A stretch of DNA of 64,000 nucleotides from assembly GCF_900099785.1 (NCBI RefSeq), contig NZ_FNDS01000002.1, forward strand, positions 62,001 through 126,000, given 5' to 3'. The notes under the pieces are model-generated. The model saw only the letters and a list, made by a program, of their open reading frames with translations, was not told the origin of the DNA and made no database searches. Below, one piece after another: positions 51,207-60,490 of the stretch (positions within the stretch are counted from its first letter, which is position 1; every line of letters starts with the position of its first letter). Origin of the DNA: Pseudomonas panipatensis. GTDB taxonomy: Bacteria > Pseudomonadota > Gammaproteobacteria > Pseudomonadales > Pseudomonadaceae. A program made the translations under genes and the position numbers.

Positions 51207-51367
51207 GGAACGACCTCAGCCAAACAGGGAACCCGCTTGTTTACGGCCTGAACGGCGATGTCTTAAGGGCTGGCGCGGAAACTTTTTGCAAAAGTTTTCG
51301 ATGGCGATACGGCCAGCACCGATGCCACTCCAGCCATCTCCCCTTGAAACACCACCCGCCCTGGAAG

Positions 51368-51399
51368 GCGCCGCGCCCAAGGGCAATTGAGCGCGGCGC
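51368..51399 (-). terminator. GC-rich hairpin after the MFS gene
   Basis: GCGCCGCGC pairs with GCGCGGCGC around a 14-nt loop, 7 bp beyond the MFS stop codon. No T-run is present; a terminator role is weakly supported. Confidence 0.35.
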
Positions 51400-51405
51400 T
51401 CGTCG

Positions 51406-53028
51406 TCAGTCGGCGTGGATGTCGTTGTGCCGCGTCTCGCGCAGGAACAGCAGCGCGCAGACCAGGCTGAAGCCAGTGATCAGCACCGGATACCAGAGCC
51501 CGTAGAAGATGTTGCCGGTGTACACCACCAGGGCGAAGGAGATCGTCGGCAGCAGGCCGCCGAACCAGCCGTTGCCGATGTGGTAAGGCAGCGACAGCGA
51601 GGTGTAGCGGATGCGCGTCGGGAACAGCTCGACCATCAGCGCTGCCAGCGGGCCGTAGCAGCAGGTGGCGATGAGGATCAGGGCGACGATGATGGCCACC
51701 ACCATGGGCCGGTTGACCAACGCGGAGTCGGCCTGGGTCGGGTAGCCGGCGGCCTTCACCGCGGCGCCGAGGGCGGCGGCGTCGAAGCCCTGGATGCGCT
51801 GCTCGCCGACCGTCACCAGCACCTCGCTGCCGGCCGGCGCGGCCACCGAACTGTAGGGCACGCCACCCTTCACCAGCAGCGTCTTGACCTTGTCGCAGGG
51901 GCTGTCGAATTTGGCCTTGCCGACCGGATCGAACTGGAAGGTGCAAGTGGCCGGGTCGGCCTGCACCGTGACCGGCGCCTGCCGCGAGGCCTGGTCGATC
52001 TGCGGGTTGGCGTAGTGGGTCAGGGCCTTGAACAGCGGGAAATAGAGCACGGTGGCGAGCAGCAGGCCGGTGAGCAGCACCGGCTTGCGGCCGACCTTGT
52101 CGGAGAGCCAGCCGGCGACGACGAACAGCGGCGCGCCTATCACCAGGGAGATCACCAGCAGGGTATTGGCCAGCGCCGGATCGACCTTGAGCACCTGGGT
52201 GAGGAAGAACATCACGTAGAACTGCGCGGCGTAGAATGTCACCGCCTGCCCGGCGTTGATGCTGAACAGCGCGATCAGCACGATCTTCAGGTTGCTCCAG
52301 CGGGTGAAGGACTCCTTCAGCGGCGAGCGGCTGAGCTTGCCCTCGGCCTTCATCTTGAGGAACGCCGGCGATTCCTGCATGGACAGGCGAATCCAGGTGG
52401 AGATGCCGAGCAGCACGATGGACAGCAGGAACGGCAGGCGCCAGCCCCAGCTCTCGAAGTCGCTGCCGGTGAACTGGCGGCAGGCGAGGATCACCAGCAG
52501 CGAGAGCAGCAGGCCGCCGGTGGCGGTGCATTGAATCCAACTGGTATAGGCGCCGCGCTTGTTCGCTGGGGCGTGTTCGGCGACGTAGATCGCCGCGCCA
52601 CCGTACTCGCCGCCGAGGGCCAGGCCCTGGAGCAGGCGCAGGGCGATGAGGATGATCGGCGCGGCCACGCCGATGCTGGCGTAGGACGGCAACAGGCCGA
52701 CACCGAAGGTGGACAGGCCCATCAGCAGGATGGTGGCGAGGAAGGTGTACTTGCGCCCGATCATGTCGCCCAGGCGGCCGAACACCAGGGCGCCGAACGG
52801 TCGCACCAGGAAGCCGGCGGCGAAGGCCAGCAGGGCGAAGATGAAGGCCGTGGTGTCGTTGACCCCGGCGAAGAACTGCTTGCTGATGACCGCCGCCAGC
52901 GAACCGTAGAGGAAGAAGTCGTACCACTCGAAGACGGTGCCCAGCGACGAAGCGAAGATCACCTTGCGCTCTTCGCGGGCACTGGATGCCCGCCGTTCAT
53001 AGGCCTGGGTCTGTGCGATTTCGGTCAT
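51406..53028 (-). CDS. MFS transporter, metabolite:H+ symporter type
   Basis: 540 aa with about 12 transmembrane helices. SLGTVFEWYDFFLYGSLA (TM1), GALVFGRLGDMIGRKYTF between TM2 and TM3, and LGGEYGGAAIYVAEHAP are hallmarks of the MHS/ShiA-ProP group. A long hydrophilic insert (about 345-430, with two Cys) separates TM7 from TM8 and is unusual in length for the group. It lies 109 bp after the GMC gene, and probably imports the substrate or an organic acid related to it. Confidence 0.9.
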   Translation of the reverse strand: MTEIAQTQAYERRASSAREERKVIFASSLGTVFEWYDFFLYGSLAAVISKQFFAGVNDTTAFIFALLAFAAGFLVRPFGALVFGRLGDMIGRKYTFLATILLMGLSTFGVGLLPSYASIGVAAPIILIALRLLQGLALGGEYGGAAIYVAEHAPANKRGAYTSWIQCTATGGLLLSLLVILACRQFTGSDFESWGWRLPFLLSIVLLGISTWIRLSMQESPAFLKMKAEGKLSRSPLKESFTRWSNLKIVLIALFSINAGQAVTFYAAQFYVMFFLTQVLKVDPALANTLLVISLVIGAPLFVVAGWLSDKVGRKPVLLTGLLLATVLYFPLFKALTHYANPQIDQASRQAPVTVQADPATCTFQFDPVGKAKFDSPCDKVKTLLVKGGVPYSSVAAPAGSEVLVTVGEQRIQGFDAAALGAAVKAAGYPTQADSALVNRPMVVAIIVALILIATCCYGPLAALMVELFPTRIRYTSLSLPYHIGNGWFGGLLPTISFALVVYTGNIFYGLWYPVLITGFSLVCALLFLRETRHNDIHAD

Positions 53029-53137
53029 TGCGGCTCTCCTGCCCCTGCGGGGGCTTTTCTTGTTGTTTCGGCCTCGACCGCCACGGCCAGCGCCGTGCGT
53101 TGCCGGTTCGTCGTACGTCCGAGTGGGGGGGCGTGGT

Positions 53138-54796
53138 TCACAGCAAGACGCTTTCCTCCGATGCGCCGCCGGCGATGACCTCGGCCTGCCGCGCCGGCTC
53201 GGCGAGAATCGCCCGCGCGGCCTTCTCGGCGATCACCAGCACTGGCGAGCAACTGTTGCCGGAGGTCAGCGTCGGCATGATCGAGGCATCGGCGATGCGC
53301 AGGCCGGGGATGCCATGCACGCGCAACTGGCTATCGACCACCGCGCCCTCGCCCTGGCCCATGCGACAGGTACCGGCCGGGTGGAAGATGGTGGTGCCGA
53401 TATCCGCCGCCGCGCGCCGCAGGTCTTCCTCGCTCTGCAAGTCCGCGCCGGGCTTGTATTCCTCCGGCCGGTAGCGCGCCAGGGCCGGTGCCGCGACGAT
53501 GCGCCGGGTCAGGCGGATGGCGTCGGCGGCGACCTTCAGGTCCTGTGGATGACTCAGGTAATTCGGCTGGATCAGCGGTTTGTCGCGCGGCTCGGCGGAA
53601 CGGATATGCACGCTGCCGCGGCTCAACGGGCGCAGGTCGCAGACCGAGGCGGTGAACGCCGGGAAGCTGTGCAGCGGCTCGCCGAAACGCTCCAGGGACA
53701 GCGGCTGCACGTGGTATTCGAGGTTGGCCGACGGCTGGCCGGGATCGGACTTGGCGAAGGCGCCCAACTGGCTCGGCGCCATCGACAGCGGCCCGCTGCG
53801 CTTGAACAGGTACTCCAGACCCATGCCCAGCTTGCCCCAGGGCGTGGCGGCGATGCGGTTCAGCGAGGGCGCGCCGCTGATGCGGTAGATCAGGCGCAGT
53901 TGCAGGTGGTCCTGCAGGTTCTCACCGACGCCCGGCAAGGCATGGCGCACGCCGATGCCGAGGCGTTCGAGCAGCCCGCGCGGGCCGATGCCGGAGCGCT
54001 GCAGAATCGCCGGCGAACCAATCGCGCCCGCACAGAGGATGACCTCGCGGCGCGCACGCAGCTCCCGCACGGCGCCCTGCCAGTGCACCAGCAGGCCCCG
54101 CGCGCGGCCATCTTCGAGGATCAGCCGCTGCGCCTCGGCGCCGGTCAGCACGGTCAGGTTCGGCCGCTTGGCGATGGGCCGGAGGAAGGCCTTGGAGGCA
54201 TTCCAGCGCACGCCGCTGCGCTGGTTGACCTGGAAGTAGCCGCAGCCTTCGTTGTCGCCGCCGTTGAAATCCTCCAGCGGGGCGATGCCGCTCTGCGCCG
54301 CCGCCGCGCGGAAGGCATCGAGGATTTCCCAGGACAGGCGCTGGCGTTCCACCCGCCATTCGCCGCCGCCGTGGTGGATGGCGCTGTCGCCCGCGAAGTG
54401 GTCCTCCATGCCGAGGAACAGCGGCAGCACCTCCTTCCACCCCCAGCCGGGGTTGCCGGCAGCGGCCCAACCATCGTAGTCGCGGGCCTGGCCGCGCATG
54501 TAGATCATGCCGTTGATCGACGAACAGCCGCCGAGCACGCGGCCACGCGGGTACTTGATGGCGCGGCCGTTCAGCCCCGGCACCGACTCGGTGTCAAAGC
54601 ACCAATCGGTGCGCGGGTTGCCGATGCAATAGAGGTAGCCGACAGGGATATGAATCCAGGGGTAATTGTCCGGGCCGCCGGCTTCGAGCAGCAGCACGCG
54701 GTTGCTCGGCTCGGCGGACAGGCGGTTGGCCAGCAGGCAGCCAGCGGGGCCGGCCCCGACGATCAGGTAGTCGTAAGCGTCCAGTGCCTGGAGCAT
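53138..54796 (-). CDS. GMC-family alcohol/choline-type dehydrogenase
   Basis: 552 aa FAD enzyme. The N-terminal dinucleotide fold DYLIVGAGPAGCLLANRLS, the GMC signature PRGRVLGGCSSINGMIYMRG (about 80) and C-terminal HPAGTCRMGQGEGAVVD ... GLRIADASIMPTLTSGN are all present. It belongs to the choline dehydrogenase/AlkJ group that oxidises alcohols to aldehydes at the membrane. The ATG at 54796 has GAGGT before it and is preferred to one at 54808. Pairs with the MFS gene; divergent LysR at 54977. Confidence 0.88.
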   Translation of the reverse strand: MLQALDAYDYLIVGAGPAGCLLANRLSAEPSNRVLLLEAGGPDNYPWIHIPVGYLYCIGNPRTDWCFDTESVPGLNGRAIKYPRGRVLGGCSSINGMIYMRGQARDYDGWAAAGNPGWGWKEVLPLFLGMEDHFAGDSAIHHGGGEWRVERQRLSWEILDAFRAAAAQSGIAPLEDFNGGDNEGCGYFQVNQRSGVRWNASKAFLRPIAKRPNLTVLTGAEAQRLILEDGRARGLLVHWQGAVRELRARREVILCAGAIGSPAILQRSGIGPRGLLERLGIGVRHALPGVGENLQDHLQLRLIYRISGAPSLNRIAATPWGKLGMGLEYLFKRSGPLSMAPSQLGAFAKSDPGQPSANLEYHVQPLSLERFGEPLHSFPAFTASVCDLRPLSRGSVHIRSAEPRDKPLIQPNYLSHPQDLKVAADAIRLTRRIVAAPALARYRPEEYKPGADLQSEEDLRRAAADIGTTIFHPAGTCRMGQGEGAVVDSQLRVHGIPGLRIADASIMPTLTSGNSCSPVLVIAEKAARAILAEPARQAEVIAGGASEESVLL

Positions 54797-54976
54797 GGGT
54801 GACCTCATTGTTCTTGTTATCGACCCGTGGCGTCCCCCGTGGTCTCGCCAGGGCAGCTCTGGCTCGCGGGTTCGTGGCCGGGTGGTGACGGTGAGCTTGA
54901 GGCTAGTCGCTCATTCGCGATAAAAAAACAAACGTTTCAGGGCAACCGCTGTTCGTTTTCTAACAATGAGGCCGCC

Positions 54977-55900
54977 ATGTTCGATTGGAACGACCTGCGC
55001 TTTTTCCTCGAGCTGCATCGCAGCGGCCGCCTGCTGACCACGGCGAAACGCCTGAACACCACCCACGCCACGGTGGCGCGGCACATCGAAAACATCGAAC
55101 GCGACCTCGGCACCCAGTTGTTCGCCCAGCACACCGGCGGCTACCAGTTGACCCCGGCCGGCCAGGCGCTGCTCAAGCACGCCGAGGCGATGGAGAACAC
55201 CGCCCTCCTCGCCCAGGAAGAAATGAGCCAGAGCATCAGCCCGCTGGGCCAGGTACGCCTAGGCGTGACCGAAGGCCTGGGCAGCATGTTCCTCGCCCCG
55301 CGCCTGGGCGAGCTGATGCGCCAATACCCCGGCCTGGAAGTGGAACTGGTGTCGGTGCCGCGCTTCGTCAGCATCACCAACCGCGAGGCGGACATCGCCA
55401 TCACCCTGGAACGGCCCAACGCCGACCTGGTGATCAGCCGCCGCCTGACCCGCTACCGCCTGAGCCTGTTCGCCAGCCCGGCCTATCTGGAAAATGCCCC
55501 ACCACTGCGCGACCGCGAAGACCTGTGCAAACACCCATGGATCGGCTACGTCGACGACCTGCTGTTCAGCCAGGAACTGATGTTCCACCACAGCTTCTGC
55601 CGCCACCCCCAGGTGGTCTTCCGCAGCACCAGCGTGGTCGCCCAGCAACAGGCCGCCCAGGCCGGCATCGGCCTGGCCATCCTCCCCCAGTTCATGGGCC
55701 TGCACGACCCACGGCTGGTACCGGTGCTGCCGGAAGAATTCATCGAGCGGGAATACTGGATGTGCACCCGGCGCGAACTGCACCGCTCGGTGCGGCTGAG
55801 GTTGGTGTGGGATTTCCTGCTGCAACTGTGCGAGCGGGAGCAGCAGATACTGGTGGGCGGCCAAAGGGCTGGCGGGGCGACGGCATACCAGGGCGAATGA
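54977..55900 (+). CDS. LysR-family regulator (divergent from the GMC gene)
   Basis: 307 aa. A helix-turn-helix at residues about 18-37 (RLLTTAKRLNTTHATVARHIENIERDLGTQLF) starts with the unusual WNDLRFFLELHRSGR, followed by the periplasmic-binding-like effector domain (about 90-290). Likely controls the GMC-MFS pair; the order matches PA3711-PA3710-PA3709 as I recall it. ATG at 54977 follows GAGG. Effector unknown. Confidence 0.88.
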   Translation: MFDWNDLRFFLELHRSGRLLTTAKRLNTTHATVARHIENIERDLGTQLFAQHTGGYQLTPAGQALLKHAEAMENTALLAQEEMSQSISPLGQVRLGVTEGLGSMFLAPRLGELMRQYPGLEVELVSVPRFVSITNREADIAITLERPNADLVISRRLTRYRLSLFASPAYLENAPPLRDREDLCKHPWIGYVDDLLFSQELMFHHSFCRHPQVVFRSTSVVAQQQAAQAGIGLAILPQFMGLHDPRLVPVLPEEFIEREYWMCTRRELHRSVRLRLVWDFLLQLCEREQQILVGGQRAGGATAYQGE

Positions 55901-56108
55901 CGCCAAGGGCGTTATTCGTTCTCGGTATTCCAGTGTTTGGCTGCTTTCGACCCGAAGCGACCGCTTGCAAATAGCCACTCATGACTGACAAACGACGCCG
56001 CCCGGCTGCCACTAACTATCGGTCCATCACGACCGACGGCAACAGACCCAAGGCAACCATTCTGAGGTGTGTACGAGCGCCGGGCGATTTATGCCTTTCC
56101 TACGGTCC

Positions 56109-56810
56109 TTACCACTTTTCGCGGTAGGGGCGCACTTCGGATATAAAGGTCCAGGCATCTTTGGGCTGATGTGCCAAGTGGAAAACTTCAGCGGCGATGC
56201 TCTTGGGTTGTATGAAGAAATCATCCGGTGCTTTGCTGTACATCTCGCGTGCCCATGGCACATCGATTACTGCATCGATGACCAGGTAAGCCACGTGGAC
56301 CCCTTTGGGTCCCAGATCCCTAGCCAGCGACTCCGCGAGAATGCGTTGCGCAGCCTTGGTTGGCGCGAACCCGGCAAAGTTGGGTGAGCCACGCAGCGCC
56401 GAGGTATTGCCGGTGACGACGATGGCGCCTTCACCTGCCTCGATCATCGCCGGGGCCACCATTTGCGCCAGGTTCAGCAGTGCCATGGTATTGATTTCGA
56501 AGTTACGGCGCAGAGTTTCCGGATCGGTCTCGAGGAAGGGGGCAAAGGAGCCGCCTACTGCGTTGTGCACCACAACTTGCGGGGCGCCAACCTGCTCGAC
56601 CACCTGTTTAAGGGTCGTTACGTCGGTGACATCGCAGGGCATGGCAAATGCACCGGGCACTTCGGCCTCAAGTTCGGCCAGCCGGGCAGTGTCGCGAGCG
56701 ATCATCGCAACGCGATAGCCGCCTTGGGCAAATCGACGAACCAGGGATGAGCCGACACCTGGGCCGACGCCGGTAATCAGTGCCAGTGGTTGCTGAGTAG
56801 CTGTAGTCAT
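56109..56810 (-). CDS. Atypical SDR with Phe in place of catalytic Tyr
   Basis: 233 aa Rossmann-fold protein. The nucleotide loop TGVGPGVG (residues 13-20), HNAVG in place of NAG (82-86), and Ser137 in VTGNTSA are present, but the YxxxK site reads FAPTK (Phe148, Lys152), so the catalytic Tyr is missing. It may use another acid, bind without catalysing, or belong to a divergent SDR subgroup. It is 5 bp after the HCCA-isomerase-like gene and the last gene of the operon. Confidence 0.8.
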   Translation of the reverse strand: MTTATQQPLALITGVGPGVGSSLVRRFAQGGYRVAMIARDTARLAELEAEVPGAFAMPCDVTDVTTLKQVVEQVGAPQVVVHNAVGGSFAPFLETDPETLRRNFEINTMALLNLAQMVAPAMIEAGEGAIVVTGNTSALRGSPNFAGFAPTKAAQRILAESLARDLGPKGVHVAYLVIDAVIDVPWAREMYSKAPDDFFIQPKSIAAEVFHLAHQPKDAWTFISEVRPYREKW

Positions 56811-56815
56811 GATGT

Positions 56816-57397
56816 TTATGCCCCTGCCAAATGTTCGCGAACAAAATCAAGTCGATCGTTACCAAAGAACAAGCTATCCCCGAGCAAAAAACTCGGTGCG
56901 CCAAAGACGCCGCGATCGGCCGCTTCCTGGTTGTTTTTTTCCAGCCGCTCAAGGGTTTCTGGTGCATCGATCTGGCCAGCCAGGCTCGCAGTTTCGATGC
57001 CTGCTGCCTCAAGCACGCAGAGCACTTCGGCGGTAGTGGTCAGGGTCTGCCCGTCCCGCCAGCAGGCATTAAAAAGCGCGGTGGTGATCTGCCGTGCAAT
57101 CTCGCTGGACGGCGCAGCAAGCACGGCTCGTGCGCAGGCGGCGTTGTTCATCGCGCGCATGTCCGGGCGCTTGACCTCGACGCCATAGCGGCGTGCCCAG
57201 CGCGCGAGGTCGGCACCGGCGTAGCGCCCTTTAGCGGCACAAGTGACGGTGGTTGGCGTATTACCAACGGCCTTCATAACGCTCAATACATGCATGGGGC
57301 GCAGACTGATATCCGCCTGCAGGCTGTCTAGCTGGCTATACGCCAGGTAGCTGTAGGGACTGACGAAATCAAAGAAAAACTCAACGGTTCTGCTCAT
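56816..57397 (-). CDS. HCCA isomerase / DsbA-like (kappa GST) protein
   Basis: 193 aa thioredoxin-fold protein of the 2-hydroxychromene-2-carboxylate isomerase group. The N-terminus VEFFFDFVSPYSYLAYSQL carries the catalytic Ser in SPYSYLA, and the C-terminal GVFGAPSFLLGDSLFFGNDRLDFV is typical. NahD-like members use glutathione in aromatic catabolism; the actual substrate here is not known. Third gene of the operon, 119 bp after the second SDR. Tightly coupled to the atypical SDR. Confidence 0.85.
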   Translation of the reverse strand: MSRTVEFFFDFVSPYSYLAYSQLDSLQADISLRPMHVLSVMKAVGNTPTTVTCAAKGRYAGADLARWARRYGVEVKRPDMRAMNNAACARAVLAAPSSEIARQITTALFNACWRDGQTLTTTAEVLCVLEAAGIETASLAGQIDAPETLERLEKNNQEAADRGVFGAPSFLLGDSLFFGNDRLDFVREHLAGA

Positions 57398-57516
57398 TTG
57401 AGAACTCCTGTGGGTGTCCTATAAAGGACTGTGAATTTTTCCATCCACTCCTAATCCGGGTCGTAGCTGAATGCGCTCGCCGGGTATGCTTGTGGTCATC
57501 CATTGTTTGCAGCGGT

Positions 57517-58332
57517 TTAGTCATCGAGCTGCAGGCTTTTACGGATGCCAGCATCGAGAATTCCTGCAGGGGCGAAGGTGCGCAGCAGGCTCAGGCGGCC
57601 AGCGGCGACACCCGCGGTGTAACGCAGTTTGGGACGCGCGGCGCTAGCTGCCTTCAGCACGGTCTGGGCAACGACGTCTGGATCATCGGCACTTGCCATC
57701 GATTGGCTGAACACCTTGGCGAGGCTCGCACGGACAGTGCGGTACTCGTCGAGCGTGGCATCGGGATCGATGGTGTTCGCCTCGAATGAGGTCTTGGTAA
57801 AGGCCGGCTCGATAACCACAACGCGAATGCCACGTGTGCGCAGTTCGTGATCAAGGGCTTCCGAATAGCCTTCTACTGCGTGTTTGCTGGCGGCATACAG
57901 CGCGATGTAAGGCATTGGCACGACGCCCAGAATCGAGCCGATGTTGATAATTCGGCCGCTGCCTTGGCGGCGCATGTGCGGAACCACAGCGCGGGTCATG
58001 CGCACAATGCCAAAGAAGTTCGTGTCGAAGAGCGCTTGGGCCTGTTCGATCGAGCTTTCTTCTGCACCGGCAGGGGCAATGCCGAATCCGGCATTGTTCA
58101 CCAACAGATCGACACGCCCTTCAAGCCGAATCAATTCGCCGACCGCCGCGGATACGGACGCATCATCGGTGACATCGAGAGCCAGCATCGTGATAGCGCT
58201 TTGCGCGGCCTTGGCTCCGCGCCTGCTGGTGCCATAAACCTTATAGCCAGCCTTCGCCAGCCGATTGGCCGTGGCTTCGCCAATGCCGGATGAGGCACCG
58301 GTGACCAGTGCGACGGGAGTGTTGGAAGTCAT
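57517..58332 (-). CDS. Classical short-chain dehydrogenase/reductase
   Basis: 271 aa. The TGASSGIGEAT cofactor loop, NNAG (near residue 82), a Ser in NIGSILG and YAASK (near 150) form a complete classical SDR site. NADP(H) use is suggested by basic residues after strand 2 (SRRGAK). The ATG at 58332 gives the standard MTSNTPVALVTGASS. Second gene of the operon, 78 bp after the flavin reductase. Confidence 0.88.
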   Translation of the reverse strand: MTSNTPVALVTGASSGIGEATANRLAKAGYKVYGTSRRGAKAAQSAITMLALDVTDDASVSAAVGELIRLEGRVDLLVNNAGFGIAPAGAEESSIEQAQALFDTNFFGIVRMTRAVVPHMRRQGSGRIINIGSILGVVPMPYIALYAASKHAVEGYSEALDHELRTRGIRVVVIEPAFTKTSFEANTIDPDATLDEYRTVRASLAKVFSQSMASADDPDVVAQTVLKAASAARPKLRYTAGVAAGRLSLLRTFAPAGILDAGIRKSLQLDD

Positions 58333-58410
58333 AGCTGTACCTGAATTAGTGAAGTCTTCTGGCAACTGCTTAAAGCGCAGTTGAATCAGTGCTGTCGCTG
58401 AGTGCGCGCC

Positions 58411-59679
58411 TTAGTTGCGCGCGCGGAGGCGGCGCGTGCGATAGGTGCCCCAACCGCTCATGGCCAGCGACTTCACGAACGCCAGCAGGCCACTCTCGTT
58501 GGCGCGAGGCTCGCCGCCCCTGGCGATTCGTTTGAGTTGCAGGGAGTACCAGAGAATCTCCATCAGCCCCATGAGGTCGATCGGCTTGATGCCTGTCTTG
58601 ATGGCGCGCACCCGTTGTGCGCTGTCCCTGCCCTGCAGCAATGCGGCTGGCGCGTCAGGGTCGATCGCCAGCAGCCGCGCCAGGCCAATGACATCCACTG
58701 CGCCGGAAGCCAGCGCCGCATTCATACCGGCAGCACTGCGAAAACCACCGGTCAGCATCAGGGGTACTTGCACCGCGGCGCGCACTTTTTCGGCGAACTC
58801 GAGGAAGTAGGCTTCGCGCGCCACGCTGGATGCCTTCTTCTGCTCCTGGAGTGTGCCGCTCATGGCTGGGGCTTCATAAGTACCGCCCGATATCTCGATC
58901 AGATCGATGCCGGCATCGACAAGCGCTTGAATCGTTGCCAGCGACTCTTCTTCGGTAAAGCCGCCGTGCTGGAAATCCGCGGAGTTGAGTTTGATCGCCA
59001 CAGGGAAGTCGGCGCCCACCTGGCGACGAATCTCGGCATAGACGGCCAGCAGGAAGCGGCGGCGGTTCTCCGGAGAGCCGCCCCATTGATCAGTGCGCTG
59101 GTTGTGGTGCGGTGAAAGGAACTGGTTGATCAGGTAGCCATGTGCGCCATGGATTTCGATACCGCTGAAACCCGCTTTCTTGCAGATGGCGGCACTACGG
59201 CCGAAGCGCTCGATGATGTCCTGAATTTCTGTACTGGTGGCTTCTTGGGGCGTATCGAAAAACGCCGCCATATCCTCGCGAAATGGCACCGCCGATGGCG
59301 CGATATTGCGCTCATTCAGGCCCTTGGTTGACTGCTTGCCGGGATGGTTGAGCTGCACCCAGATGGCGGCACCTTGATCGGTGGCGGCGCGCGCCCACTT
59401 TTGCAGGATAGGCAGATCCGCTTCGTCTTCGATCACCACGTTGCCCGGCTCACCCAGTGCCCGTCGATCGATCATCACGTTGCCGGTCAGGATCAGTCCG
59501 ATGCCGGATGAGGCCCAGCGCTGGTAAAGCGTGACCAACCCCAGGGTCGGGCGGTTGTCGTAGGTGCCCAGCGCCTCGCTCATGGACGCCTTGGCCAAGC
59601 GATTACGCAACATGCTGCCGTTGGGCAGGCGGAGCTGTTGCGCCAGAGGATTTGTGTTGAGCGAAGCCGATTGGGACAT
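58411..59679 (-). CDS. NADH:flavin oxidoreductase, old-yellow-enzyme family
   Basis: 422 aa FMN TIM-barrel. IWVQLNHPGKQS near residue 115, IEIHGAHGYLINQFLSPHHNQRTDQWGGSPENRRRF near 180 and LTGGFRSAAGM near 320 are diagnostic. These enzymes reduce electrophilic alkenes, quinones or nitro compounds. The C-terminal ~60 residues extend beyond the barrel. First gene of the operon 59679-56109 and divergent from a TetR gene, an arrangement typical of electrophile detoxification, as with nemRA. Confidence 0.9.
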   Translation of the reverse strand: MSQSASLNTNPLAQQLRLPNGSMLRNRLAKASMSEALGTYDNRPTLGLVTLYQRWASSGIGLILTGNVMIDRRALGEPGNVVIEDEADLPILQKWARAATDQGAAIWVQLNHPGKQSTKGLNERNIAPSAVPFREDMAAFFDTPQEATSTEIQDIIERFGRSAAICKKAGFSGIEIHGAHGYLINQFLSPHHNQRTDQWGGSPENRRRFLLAVYAEIRRQVGADFPVAIKLNSADFQHGGFTEEESLATIQALVDAGIDLIEISGGTYEAPAMSGTLQEQKKASSVAREAYFLEFAEKVRAAVQVPLMLTGGFRSAAGMNAALASGAVDVIGLARLLAIDPDAPAALLQGRDSAQRVRAIKTGIKPIDLMGLMEILWYSLQLKRIARGGEPRANESGLLAFVKSLAMSGWGTYRTRRLRARN

Positions 59680-59734
59680 GTGAGGGCTACCTGAAAATGG
59701 AATGAGCAAAGTTCGCCGGCAAGTCTCTTTGTCT

Positions 59735-59798
59735 GTAGGGCGCCAGAAGCGTTATCCGCAATCGCTTCCACAGCGATTGCGGAGCGCCTTCTGACGCT
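59735..59798. repeat. Long imperfect inverted repeat (REP-like)
   Basis: The inner stem CCGCAATCGCT / AGCGATTGCGG is perfect (11 bp, TCCAC loop). Outer segments GGGCGCCAGAAGCGTTAT and GCGCCTTCTGACGCT are related but pair imperfectly. GTAGGGCG and GCGTTATCCGC are shared with the other REP-like elements of the window. It lies in the 226-bp gap between the flavin-reductase operon and the TetR gene. Confidence 0.6.
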
Positions 59799-59823
59799 GA
59801 CGACAGTTATGATGATGACCATA

Positions 59824-59847
59824 ATCAAAATAGTCAAAGGTTTTGAT
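59824..59847. promoter_or_regulatory. Candidate TetR operator
   Basis: ATCAAAA (59824-59830) and TTTTGAT (59841-59847) form perfect 7-bp arms; inside, TCAAA-GGT-TTTGA (59834-59846) is a second, tighter dyad sharing the right half-site. It lies 59 bp before the TetR start and 145 bp before the flavin-reductase start, in an AT-rich part. Confidence 0.5.
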
Positions 59848-59905
59848 GATGACAAACATCAATGTATTCTTGCCGGGTAGAAGGCGGCAGAAAGAGGAGC
59901 CGGGC

Positions 59906-60490
59906 ATGAAGGTTACAAAGGCGCAGGTAGAGGCAAATCGAGCGCACATAGTCGAAACGGCCTGCACGCTATTTCGTGAGCGCGGATACGACGGCGTGGG
60001 TGTGGCGGAGCTGATGGCAGCTGCTGGCCTCACCCACGGCGGGTTCTACCGGCACTTCCGTTCCAAGGCGGAGCTGATGGCAGAAGCTGCCGCGTGCGGG
60101 GTGGCCAAGACGAAGTCACTGATGGACGGCGTGGATATGGCCGATTTCATTGGGCACTACGTGTCACGTAAGCATCGCGACGACCGCAGCGGCGGCTGCA
60201 CACTGGCGGCCCTGTGCGGCGACGCGGCACGTCAGTCAGAGGCGGTCAAGGCGACGTTCGCGGCGGGACTCGAAAGTATACTTGCCGAGGTACTCGCTGA
60301 AGGATCAGCAGGCACTGAGGAGGCGCTACGAGACGCACGCGCCAGAGCGATTGACACTATTGCCCATGCGCTTGGTGCGCTCGTACTGTCCCGGGCTTGC
60401 CCTGATGATTCCCCACTGGCAGATGAAATTCTGGATGTCTGCCGCACAGCAATTCTTGGCTCGGGTTCAGCGTCAGTAACGACTGGGTGA
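59906..60490 (+). CDS. TetR-family regulator of the flavin-reductase operon
   Basis: 194 aa. The TetR helix-turn-helix (KAQVEANRAHIVETACTLFRERGYDGVGVAELMAAAGLTHGGFYRHFRSKAEL) is followed by a ligand domain with Cys in GGCTLAALCGDAAR, a feature of the electrophile-sensing NemR-like group. The ATG at 59906 with AGAGGAG is chosen over one at 59843. Divergent from the operon it probably represses. Confidence 0.87.
   Translation: MKVTKAQVEANRAHIVETACTLFRERGYDGVGVAELMAAAGLTHGGFYRHFRSKAELMAEAAACGVAKTKSLMDGVDMADFIGHYVSRKHRDDRSGGCTLAALCGDAARQSEAVKATFAAGLESILAEVLAEGSAGTEEALRDARARAIDTIAHALGALVLSRACPDDSPLADEILDVCRTAILGSGSASVTTG

Noticed and set aside
54827-54976. An upstream start for the LysR gene at 54827
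   Set aside because: The extra 50 residues are not LysR-like. The ATG at 54977 follows GAGG and gives the typical N-terminal helix.
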